NCBI GenBank assembly: GCA_012974295.1
Contig: JAAXQM010000246.1
Location: 1-12,767, forward strand
Reading direction: 5' to 3'
Source: Dehalococcoidales bacterium
GTDB lineage: Bacteria > Chloroflexota > Dehalococcoidia > E44-bin15
Length of the DNA: 12,767 nt
Made by a program: the position numbers and the translations under genes
Notes under the pieces: generated by a model
The model's database searches: none
What the model saw: the letters and a program-made list of their open reading frames with translations, nothing else
Told to the model about the DNA's origin: nothing
In this document: positions 6,632 through 12,767 of the stretch, in pieces
Numbering within the stretch: position 1 is the stretch's first letter
How the letters are laid out: every line of letters starts with the position of its first letter

Positions 6632-6685
6632 TCTTTGTATTTACACCCTGGTAATGGTAGAATTAGCTGGCGTTGCGGAAGGATG

Positions 6686-8359
6686 ATGACGGAGCGAATC
6701 TTTATCGGGGTCGCCTGGCCCTATGCAAACGGACAACTTCACTTAGGCCAAGTAGCCGGTGCCTATTTGCCCGCGGACATATTTGCCCGCTATCATCGTC
6801 TCAAAGGTAACGATGTTCTCATGGTCTCAGGCTCGGATCAGCATGGTACTCCAATTACGGTGCGCGCGGAGAAGGAGAGCAAGAGCCCTAAAGAGATCGC
6901 TGACCGCTATCATAAGGACTTCCTCGATTCGTGGCAGAAACTTGGCATCTCATTTGACCTTTTCACCACTACCGATACTGCCAACCATCACAAGCTATCT
7001 CAGGATATCTTCCTGAGCCTTATGGATAAGGGTTATATCTATCGTGATACTATGGCGCTGCTCTTCTGTCCTAACTGCAATCGATTCCTCCCTGACCGCT
7101 ATGTTGAGGGGACATGCTGCCATTGTAACTTCAAAGGGACAAGGGGAGACCAGTGCGATGGCTGCGGCAAACCCCTTAATCCGGAGGAGTTGATTGAACC
7201 CTACTGCCTAATATGCCGATCCATTCCCGAGGTCAGGGTGTCGGAGCATTTCTTCCTCCGCCTGAGCGCGTTTAACGAACAACTCATCGAGTGGGTGAGG
7301 GCGCAGTCCCACTGGAAGCAGAATGTGTGCAATTTTACCCTTAACTTTTTAAGAGAAGGATTGAAGGATCGGGCGATCACCAGGGATATCGAGTGGGGTA
7401 TCCCGGTACCCGTTGATGGATTCGAGAACAAGCGAATATATGTGTGGTTTGAGGCGGTGATCGGCTATCTATCGGCGAGCATGGAGTGGGCCGAGCGATC
7501 GGGCGATGCGGAGGGATGGCGCCAGTTCTGGCAGGGTGATGCAAAGTCCTATTACTTCATCGGTAAGGACAACATCCCCTTTCATACCATTATCTGGCCG
7601 GCGATGCTCATGGGCTATGGCGGACTTAATCTTCCTTACGATGTGCCAGCTAACGAGTTCCTTACTCTGGGGGGGAGGGCTCTCTCCACCAGCCGCAACT
7701 GGGCGGTCTGGCTGCCTGATTTTCTGGAGCGCTATGATCCTGACCCATTACGCTACTTTCTATCAGTGAGTATGCCCGAGGACGGGGATAGCGATTTCTC
7801 ATGGCGGGAATTCGTTCGCCGCAACAACGATGAGCTGGTGGCTACCTATGGAAACCTGGTTCACCGCGTGCTCACCATCACCTATCGTAACTTCGATGGC
7901 CAGGTCCCCACACCCGGTGAATTCGATGAGGTAAGCAACGCGCTTCTTAAGAAGGCGGAAGATGCCCTCGACGCTGTCGCTGAGCTGCTTAACCAGCGTC
8001 ACTTCAGGGGGGCAATCAGGGCAACGATGAGCCTGGCTCAGGAAGCGAATCGCTACCTCGACGAGAAGGCCCCATGGAAAAAGATTAAGGATGAGAGAGA
8101 GGATGCTGCTACCAGTTTATATGTGGCCCTCTCGGTAATCTCGTGTCTAAAGACGCTTTTTTATCCCTTCTTACCATTTAGCTCGCAGAAATTACACAAT
8201 CTTCTAGGCTTTGAAGGAAACGTGGAGAGCAGTGGCTGGCTGATTGCTGGGGTATCCCCCGGTACACGGCTAGCCTCTCCCCAGCCCCTTTTCACCAAGC
8301 TGGATGACGGAATAGTTGCTGAGGAAGATGCCAGGCTGGAGCATGCCCGTATTAGTTGA
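6686..8359 (+). CDS. metG: Methionyl-tRNA synthetase
   Basis: It charges tRNA-Met with methionine. The 557-residue form has the Rossmann catalytic domain with the HIGH equivalent in PYANGQLHLGQ (12-22). A connective-peptide insert carries four CxxC knuckles (CPNC 128-131, CCHC 144-147, CDGC 157-160, CLIC 174-177), as in two-zinc MetRS forms. YVWFEAVIGY is near 252-261 and FIGKDNIPFHTIIWPAML at 291-308. The KMSKS position reads ALSTS (332-336), so both lysines are absent. After the helical anticodon-binding domain it ends near 557, without the C-terminal EMAPII/Trbp111-like domain of longer MetRSs. GGAAGG at 6677-6682 precedes two adjacent ATGs; I chose the second (6686). It lies 54 bases after rsmI and its end overlaps tatD by 17 bases. 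Confidence 0.95.
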   Translation: MTERIFIGVAWPYANGQLHLGQVAGAYLPADIFARYHRLKGNDVLMVSGSDQHGTPITVRAEKESKSPKEIADRYHKDFLDSWQKLGISFDLFTTTDTANHHKLSQDIFLSLMDKGYIYRDTMALLFCPNCNRFLPDRYVEGTCCHCNFKGTRGDQCDGCGKPLNPEELIEPYCLICRSIPEVRVSEHFFLRLSAFNEQLIEWVRAQSHWKQNVCNFTLNFLREGLKDRAITRDIEWGIPVPVDGFENKRIYVWFEAVIGYLSASMEWAERSGDAEGWRQFWQGDAKSYYFIGKDNIPFHTIIWPAMLMGYGGLNLPYDVPANEFLTLGGRALSTSRNWAVWLPDFLERYDPDPLRYFLSVSMPEDGDSDFSWREFVRRNNDELVATYGNLVHRVLTITYRNFDGQVPTPGEFDEVSNALLKKAEDALDAVAELLNQRHFRGAIRATMSLAQEANRYLDEKAPWKKIKDEREDAATSLYVALSVISCLKTLFYPFLPFSSQKLHNLLGFEGNVESSGWLIAGVSPGTRLASPQPLFTKLDDGIVAEEDARLEHARIS

Positions 8360-9149
8360 TTCGCATACCCATATAGATATGCGTGCCTATAATGGGGACC
8401 GCGATCAGGTGTTGGAAAGGGCCAGAATGGCTGGGGTGGCAGCGCTCGTCGATGTCGGCTGCGACCTCGATTCCAGCAGGGCGGTTCTCGAGCTTGCTAA
8501 GCGATATACGGATGTGTTCGCAGCTGTGGGGTTTCATCCCCATGATGCTGCTAAAATGACTGATGGCGATTTGGAAATATTATCTGAGCTGACCCAACAC
8601 CCTAAGGTGGTCGCCATTGGGGAGATCGGGCTTGACTTTTATCGAAATCTATCGCCGAGGGAAGTTCAGATCGACGCCTTTAAAAAGCAACTGGCATTAG
8701 CTCAAAGGCTTCGGTTGCCGGTAATCGTTCACTGCCGTGACGCACAGGATGAGGTACTCAGCATACTTACCGAGTGGGCTTATGGTGCGGATGGGGTTGC
8801 TGGAGTCTCTGGAGTGAAAGAACCTCTGGGTGTGCTCCATTGCTTTAGCGGTGATAGGGACATTAGCCAGAGGTATATTGAGATGGGCTTCCTCCTCTCT
8901 ATTGCTGGCCCTATTACCTATTCCCCCTCGCATGCCGTGGGGATCGCCCATTATATACCATTGGATAAGCTTCTTATCGAGACGGATTGTCCATTTCTAA
9001 CACCACAGCCCTATCGGGGTAAGAGGAATGAGCCGTCGAATGTATCTTTCGTCGCGGAGAAGATCGGTGAAATCAAGGGGGTGCCCGGCGATGTTGTGGC
9101 GGAGCATACCACCGCAAATGCGGTGCGGCTATTCGGATTGCCCCTTTAA
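8343..9149 (+). CDS. tatD: TatD-family metal-dependent DNase/hydrolase
   Basis: A 268-residue TIM-barrel amidohydrolase-type protein of the TatD family, cytoplasmic metal-dependent hydrolases; studied members have 3'-5' exonuclease or deoxyribonuclease activity. All expected metal ligands are visible: His8 and His10 in DSHTHID, Glu94 in GEIGLDFYR, His130 in PVIVHCRDA, His167 in GVLHCFSGD and Asp215 in LLIETDCPFLTP. The length is normal. The ATG at 8343 is chosen because family members begin a few residues before DSHTHID. A weaker ATG at 8328 has GAGGA close by and would add five residues. The start lies inside metG (17-base overlap), so expression is probably coupled. This metG-tatD neighbourhood is common in bacteria. 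Confidence 0.94.
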   Translation: MPVLVDSHTHIDMRAYNGDRDQVLERARMAGVAALVDVGCDLDSSRAVLELAKRYTDVFAAVGFHPHDAAKMTDGDLEILSELTQHPKVVAIGEIGLDFYRNLSPREVQIDAFKKQLALAQRLRLPVIVHCRDAQDEVLSILTEWAYGADGVAGVSGVKEPLGVLHCFSGDRDISQRYIEMGFLLSIAGPITYSPSHAVGIAHYIPLDKLLIETDCPFLTPQPYRGKRNEPSNVSFVAEKIGEIKGVPGDVVAEHTTANAVRLFGLPL

Positions 9150-9163
9150 AGGAAAGGAGTCTT

Positions 9164-10129
9164 GTGTCCATCGCTTCTATCTATGAACCGGTCCAAGAGG
9201 GCCTAAGGATGGTGGATGATAAGCTGATAAGCTTTGCCAGGGTGGACTTCCCCTGGTTGGCGGAGCCATTAGCCTATGTCTTGGAGAGCAGTGGTAAGCG
9301 GGTCCGGCCGGGTATTACCCTCCTAGCGGGCAAGTTTTTTCAGTACGACCTTGATACATTGGTTCCGATGGCCACATCTATCGAGCTATTCCACAATGCC
9401 ACCCTCGTTCACGACGATGCGGTGGATAATGCAATGCTGCGGCGGGGCAAGACTGCTGTAAATAGCCTCTGGGGGGACGGTGTCGCCGTGCTTCTGGGTG
9501 ACTATCTTTTTTCTCTTGCTGCTGATCTGGTCTGTAGCATTGGCAACTTCAGGGTGATGAGCATGTTCGCCAAGACCCTGACAGAGATATCCGGCGGTCA
9601 GCTGAGAGAGACTTTTAGCGCTTACGGATGGAACCAGAATCGTGAGAGCTATTATGAGCAGATCTATAGCAAGACTGCTTCCCTCTTTGCCGCCGCCACC
9701 GGTACCGGGGCAGTGTTGAGTGATGCCCCGGAAGAAGCGGTAGCGGCGCTCACAAGCTATGGTAAGAATCTGGGCATGGCCTTCCAGGTCATCGATGACA
9801 TACTTGATTTCATTGGTAACGAGGGGGAGATGGGAAAGCCGGTGGGCAGCGATCTTCTGCAGGGTACCCTGACCCTGCCGGTAATACTACTCATGGAGCA
9901 ACGCCCCCAGGACAATATCCAGCAGAGTCTGGCTGAGAAACCGGGGGATCAGGAAGAGGTAGCACGGGTTATTGAAATGGTCCGCAACTCCTCCATTTTA
10001 GAGGAGTGCTACCAGATTGCGGGGAGTTTCTCTTCACAGGCATGCCGCGACCTGGAGGCATTGCCGCAGAATACCAGCCGCGGGTCGCTCCTCGACCTGG
10101 CAGACTACGTTGTTGAGCGCCGTCAATAG
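9164..10129 (+). CDS. Polyprenyl diphosphate synthase, long-chain trans type
   Basis: It should condense isopentenyl diphosphate onto an allylic primer to make the long side chain of a quinone, probably menaquinone. The 321 residues show GKRVRPG (44-50), the first aspartate-rich motif LVHDDAVDNAMLRRGK (81-96, DDAVD 84-88) and the second motif QVIDDILDFIG (208-218, DDILD 211-215), followed by GKPVGSDLLQGTLTLP. Alanine occupies the fifth position before the first DD (HNATLVHDD), and bulky aromatic residues there would stop the chain early. The product is therefore likely C30 or longer, as in IspB or HepT types. The GTG start at 9164 follows AAAGGAG closely. It is last in the plus-strand cluster and ends one base from the convergent recO stop. 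The exact chain length cannot be read from sequence. Confidence 0.92.
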   Translation: MSIASIYEPVQEGLRMVDDKLISFARVDFPWLAEPLAYVLESSGKRVRPGITLLAGKFFQYDLDTLVPMATSIELFHNATLVHDDAVDNAMLRRGKTAVNSLWGDGVAVLLGDYLFSLAADLVCSIGNFRVMSMFAKTLTEISGGQLRETFSAYGWNQNRESYYEQIYSKTASLFAAATGTGAVLSDAPEEAVAALTSYGKNLGMAFQVIDDILDFIGNEGEMGKPVGSDLLQGTLTLPVILLMEQRPQDNIQQSLAEKPGDQEEVARVIEMVRNSSILEECYQIAGSFSSQACRDLEALPQNTSRGSLLDLADYVVERRQ

Positions 10130-10130
10130 A

Positions 10131-10892
10131 TTATCCCTCCTGTCGTAGCCGATCCAGCCACGCCACAGATTTGACTTCTCTCTCCAAAATATACCTGATG
10201 TAGTGGCGCATAAGGTTCTCCAGCTCCCGCGATAGTTTTTCGTTAATCCTCAACCGGCTGGCTTTGGCATAATCGCTTTCCTGTAAAAAGCGCATCGCTT
10301 TGAGAGCATTGAGGGATATGGGTTGTGAAAGGAGCTCCTTTTCCCGACATGCAGGGCAGAGTACCCCGCCGCCGGAGACGCTGAATAAGTTGGCACACGG
10401 CTCAAGGGGCGATTTACAATCCAAACAACTGTGAAGTTCGGGCTTGTAGCCGAGGTAAGCGAGGAGATTGAGCTCGAAGTAGCGTATAGTCAGCTCCCCG
10501 TTGTCGGTCTCGCATAGGTGATGAAGGGTATCAAGGAACAACTTGTAGATTGGGTAGTTTTCCACGTGTTCTGCAGTAAACTGAGCTACCAGCTCGGCGG
10601 TATAGAGGGCGAGGCTGGAGCGCCACAGGTCGTCTCTCAAGGGGAGGAAGCTTGATATAGTCTCAGATTGGGTGATGATATCCAGGTTCTGTCCTCGTGC
10701 CAGCATCAGGGAGCAGTGGGTGAGCAGTTCAAGGTGGCCACCCATCTTGCTCTTGGGGCGGCGTACCCCTTTAGCGATGGCGCTCAGTTTGCCCAGGTTT
10801 GGGGTATAAAGGGTGAGGATCTTGTCTGCCTCGCCCAGGTTAATACGCTTGAGCACAATAGCTTGGGTTTTATAGACCTTTGGCGCGGCCAT
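10131..10892 (-). CDS. recO: DNA repair protein RecO
   Basis: RecO anneals single strands and, with RecR, loads RecA on SSB-coated DNA in the RecFOR pathway. The 253-residue protein begins with the OB-fold: YKTQAIVLKRINLGEADKILTLYTPNLGKLSAIAKGVRRPKSKMGG, roughly residues 7-52 and continuing to about 80. A helical domain follows with a zinc site made of CLDC (156-159) and CPAC (179-182). Length and motif order are standard. Its ATG overlaps the stop of the upstream AlkD-like gene in a TAATG, with AGGG five bases before, so translation is probably coupled. The stop is separated by one base from the stop of the convergent prenyl synthase gene, and no terminator is visible between them. Confidence 0.95.
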   Translation of the reverse strand: MAAPKVYKTQAIVLKRINLGEADKILTLYTPNLGKLSAIAKGVRRPKSKMGGHLELLTHCSLMLARGQNLDIITQSETISSFLPLRDDLWRSSLALYTAELVAQFTAEHVENYPIYKLFLDTLHHLCETDNGELTIRYFELNLLAYLGYKPELHSCLDCKSPLEPCANLFSVSGGGVLCPACREKELLSQPISLNALKAMRFLQESDYAKASRLRINEKLSRELENLMRHYIRYILEREVKSVAWLDRLRQEG

Positions 10893-11569
10893 TATTCCCT
10901 ATGCAATCTTTTCTGAACCGACTCGCCGGTTAATTCTCGAATGGCATCCGATGCAATCCACTTAGCACTTCTCGAATCCATTTTCTGAATTTCCCCGGCA
11001 ATCAGGATGGCTTTCTTATTCAGATCGATATTGCGTTTTCCTATCTGCCTGAGTGCCCAATTGATTGCTTTTTTTACATAGTTTCGATTGTCAAAGGCTT
11101 CTCTCTTTATTATCGGGAAGAAAGTGTCGAATAGATCATCACCCGCTTTTTTATCGCTAACAGCCAGGCAGGCCATCATTGCAAATCCCGCTCTTTTAAC
11201 GAATTCTTTATCTCTTTCGCTCCACTCGACAGCTTTACGGTAGGCAAATCTGGTCTTCTGGAAAAAGTTCATACAGCATTGGTCACAAACATCCCACGAA
11301 TCGAAGTCTTTGACCCAGCTTTCCAGTTGTTCTTCGGTAGCGATGCTGGGATCATCTATCATGCTGGCCAGTATACGTGCTTCGTGCATGCCTGACGCCC
11401 AGAGTTCCTGAGCAAGAGCATGGTTTATTCCTGTTTCCCTGGCTATCTTTCTCAGGTTGGGGATAGACACGCCGTAGGTGTTCTGCGGGTTGATACCAAA
11501 GCGTGCCATGCCCTCCACCGCTTTGGGGTCGGATAGGGCTTTGAGCCTAGCAAGGATATCGCTTACCAT
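10892..11569 (-). CDS. AlkD-like DNA alkylation repair protein (HEAT-repeat glycosylase family)
   Basis: An all-helical protein of about 225 residues resembling the AlkD/AlkC family, HEAT-like-repeat DNA glycosylases that excise positively charged alkylated bases such as 3- and 7-methylpurines. ARFGINPQNTYGVSIPNLRKIARE near 22-45 is the typical N-terminal block. DSWDVCDQCC contains Trp92 and Asp96 with the W-x3-D spacing of the AlkD active site, and YVKKAINWALRQIGK near 164-178 supplies a second conserved tryptophan (Trp171). Start is uncertain: the ATG at 11569 gives MVSDILARL, while a TTG at 11584 adds five residues and has GGAAG about ten bases upstream. It overlaps recO by one base and starts 65 bases after the FKBP gene ends. 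Function is inferred from family likeness. Confidence 0.85.
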   Translation of the reverse strand: MVSDILARLKALSDPKAVEGMARFGINPQNTYGVSIPNLRKIARETGINHALAQELWASGMHEARILASMIDDPSIATEEQLESWVKDFDSWDVCDQCCMNFFQKTRFAYRKAVEWSERDKEFVKRAGFAMMACLAVSDKKAGDDLFDTFFPIIKREAFDNRNYVKKAINWALRQIGKRNIDLNKKAILIAGEIQKMDSRSAKWIASDAIRELTGESVQKRLHRE

Positions 11570-11634
11570 TCTGTGGTAATCCAATCTCCCAGTGCTTCCA
11601 GGACTCGATCAGTATTGGTAGTTATGCGGGTTCT

Positions 11635-12207
11635 CTATGGAGAATCTGGCGTCCCAGTTGGCGTAGGCGTTGGAGAAGGTGTCGGTGTAGGTGGTGGTAC
11701 TATCTCTACAAGCGTGATTTCAAAAGTCAGGTCTTCACCTGCCAGGGGATGGTTGGCATCAACCACGACCCCTGCTTCGGAGACGTCTAACACGGTTACT
11801 TCAACAACTTGGCCGGAAGTATCTCGCATGTATAATTTTTCACCTACTTCTGGCACGAAGCCCTCCTCGAACTGGCTCCAATCAACCGTTATTATCATTT
11901 CTTCGTTGTATGGACCGTATGCTTCATCCGCGGGGATGCTGACGTTTGTAGATTGATTAATGCTCAATCCGATTACTGCCTGCTCAAAGGCGGGGAGTAG
12001 CTGCCCCTGTCCTATTGTGAATTCCAGTGGGTCGCCACCATGCAATTCGGAGGAGTCAAATACCGTGCCATCATCCAATGTGCCTGTGTAGAGAACCTTA
12101 ACGGTATCACCCTCTTTTGCTGTTCCTTCCTCCGAAGAAGAACATGCCATAAATATTGCGCTCATCAGTAGAACCATTACCATGAGTACCGACGCAAATC
12201 TCTTCAT
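11635..12207 (-). CDS. FKBP/SlyD-type peptidyl-prolyl isomerase lipoprotein
   Basis: A 190-residue surface-anchored FKBP, expected to isomerise Xaa-Pro bonds and assist folding of exported proteins. A signal peptide ends in a lipobox with Cys22 (IFMAC), followed by a Ser/Glu-rich stretch. KEGDTVKVLYTGTLDDGTVFDSS (31-53) gives the FKBP strand with Tyr40, Phe50 and Asp51, and FTIGQGQLLPAFEQAVIGL (63-81) is the next block. ADEAYGPYNEE (93-103) precedes an insert like the IF chaperone domain of SlyD, and VVVDANHPLAGEDLTFEITLVEI (147-169) closes the fold in SlyD fashion. The metal-binding His tail of SlyD is absent; instead the protein ends in a Thr-Pro-rich tail (171-190). AGGGAG lies six bases before the ATG, and a promoter lies upstream, so it may be expressed apart from recR. 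Confidence 0.92.
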   Translation of the reverse strand: MKRFASVLMVMVLLMSAIFMACSSSEEGTAKEGDTVKVLYTGTLDDGTVFDSSELHGGDPLEFTIGQGQLLPAFEQAVIGLSINQSTNVSIPADEAYGPYNEEMIITVDWSQFEEGFVPEVGEKLYMRDTSGQVVEVTVLDVSEAGVVVDANHPLAGEDLTFEITLVEIVPPPTPTPSPTPTPTGTPDSP

Positions 12208-12232
12208 TTATTTCTCCCTCTATATAGTAATA

Positions 12233-12261
12233 TTATTACATTTTCACCGTAGTGTGTCCAA
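12233..12261 (-). promoter_or_regulatory. Probable promoter of the FKBP-alkD-recO group
   Basis: On the minus strand TTGGAC (12256-12261), a 17-base spacer and TAATAA (12233-12238) lie 26 bases before the FKBP ATG. The -10 falls within a small AT palindrome (12227-12239, GTAATATTATTAC). No T-rich terminator was found between the recR stop at 12353 and this point, so read-through from recR is also possible. Confidence 0.55.
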
Positions 12262-12352
12262 TATCGCTCCATGTATATATCTGGTACAAGACAAACTTAT
12301 CCGGTTTGCCGCCTGCTTTTATCTTCAACTTGCGGAGTATCGCGAAGCTATC

Positions 12353-12767
12353 CTAGATTTCCTGGCGGTTCTCCAGGGCGCGGGTGAGGGTTACCTCATC
12401 GGCGTATTCCAGGTCGGCGCCGAAGGGAAGTCCGCGGGCAAGGCGGGTGACTTTGATGTTCAGAGGGCTAATGAGCCGATGGAGGTACATGGCGGTGGCC
12501 TCCCCCTCGAGGTTGGGGTTGGTGGCGAGTATGACCTCCGTGACCGCACCGTCCTGGAGTCGTAAGAGAAGCTCCCTGATCTTGATGTTATCGGGGCCGA
12601 TGCCGTCCATTGGGGAGATGACGCCATGGAGCACGTGATAAAGCCCTTGATATTCTCTGGTACGCTCCAGGGGGAGAATATCAAGCGGTTCTGCTACGAC
12701 GCATATCTTGGTGCGGTCTCGCTCTTCCCTGCAGCAGAAGATGCATGGATCAGTGTCGGTGATGTTC
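12353..12767 (-). CDS. recR: Recombination mediator RecR, C-terminal part (runs off the right edge)
   Basis: RecR forms a ring clamp and works with RecO, and RecF where present, to load RecA at gaps. The window holds the last 137 complete codons and the stop; the frame stays open to base 12767. The segment begins NITDTDPCIFCCREERDRTKICVV, where CIFC is the second half of the zinc finger. The Toprim domain follows: VAEPLDILPLERTREYQGLYHVLHGVISPMDGIGPDNIKI, then EVILATNPNLEGEATAMYLHRLI and the ending LARGLPFGADLEYADEVTLTRALENRQ, all characteristic of RecR. The ATG at 12634 is internal, not the start. The helix-hairpin-helix N-terminus lies outside the window. The gene is upstream of FKBP on the same strand. 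Confidence 0.96.
   Translation of the reverse strand, partial: NITDTDPCIFCCREERDRTKICVVAEPLDILPLERTREYQGLYHVLHGVISPMDGIGPDNIKIRELLLRLQDGAVTEVILATNPNLEGEATAMYLHRLISPLNIKVTRLARGLPFGADLEYADEVTLTRALENRQEI

Noticed and set aside
6635..6685. Extended metG start at a TTG just after rsmI
   Set aside because: The extra residues match nothing in MetRS, and a ribosome site stands next to the ATG pair at 6683-6688.
11650..11700. GT-rich short repeats on the plus strand that look like a tandem repeat or CRISPR-like unit
   Set aside because: They are the antisense of Thr-Pro codons in the tail of the FKBP lipoprotein and have no spacer structure.
12300..12352. Possible recR terminator
   Set aside because: The best minus-strand stem (CTTCGCG with CGCAAG) needs a bulge and is not followed by a T run.
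1..12767. A novel defence, mobile or biosynthetic system
   Set aside because: All long frames belong to housekeeping families or single lipoproteins. I see no transposase, integrase, toxin-antitoxin, CRISPR or phage signature, and GC and codon style look even across the window by eye.

Overview
The window looks like core chromosome from a bacterium of moderate to moderately high GC. I favour a Chloroflexota member, possibly Dehalococcoidia-like. This rests on the lipoproteins with Thr-Pro-rich linkers, the transcriptional T-box in front of trpE, a GuaB3-type protein, and a two-zinc-knuckle MetRS. The assignment is inferred from gene style; no rRNA or marker phylogeny is available here. I see no phage, transposon, CRISPR, tRNA or rRNA signal.

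Layout. (1) 1-2743, minus strand: the start of a tryptophan operon, trpE-trpG-trpD, with trpD running off the left edge. A strong promoter drives a roughly 300-nt leader that reads as a complete tRNA-Trp T-box riboswitch: UGG specifier, AGGGUGGCACCGCG box and an intrinsic terminator. (2) 2823-3675, minus: an uncharacterised lipoprotein gene, followed by a hairpin cluster and an intrinsic terminator. (3) 3745-5762, minus: a GuaB3-like IMPDH/GMP-reductase-family protein and a crotonase-fold protein, probably cotranscribed from one promoter. (4) 5770-10129, plus: a head-to-tail cluster rsmI, metG, tatD and a long-chain polyprenyl diphosphate synthase, starting from a promoter divergent to that of guaB3. 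(5) 10131-12767, minus: recO, an AlkD-like protein translationally coupled to recO, a SlyD-type FKBP lipoprotein with its own promoter, and the 3' part of recR. This group converges on the plus-strand cluster with only one base between stop codons.

How the genes work together. The trp genes convert chorismate to anthranilate and then phosphoribosyl-anthranilate. They appear controlled twice: by uncharged tRNA-Trp through the T-box, and by feedback on TrpE through its LLES motif. The plus-strand group serves translation (16S rRNA methylation, Met-tRNA charging), nuclease housekeeping and quinone side-chain synthesis. The right-hand minus group pairs two RecFOR mediator proteins with a predicted alkylation-repair enzyme. 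Most of the window is ordinary housekeeping. The points most worth a second look are the T-box, a MetRS whose KMSKS loop lacks both lysines, a crotonase lacking one catalytic glutamate, the recO-alkD coupling, and the surface FKBP with a terminal Thr-Pro tail.
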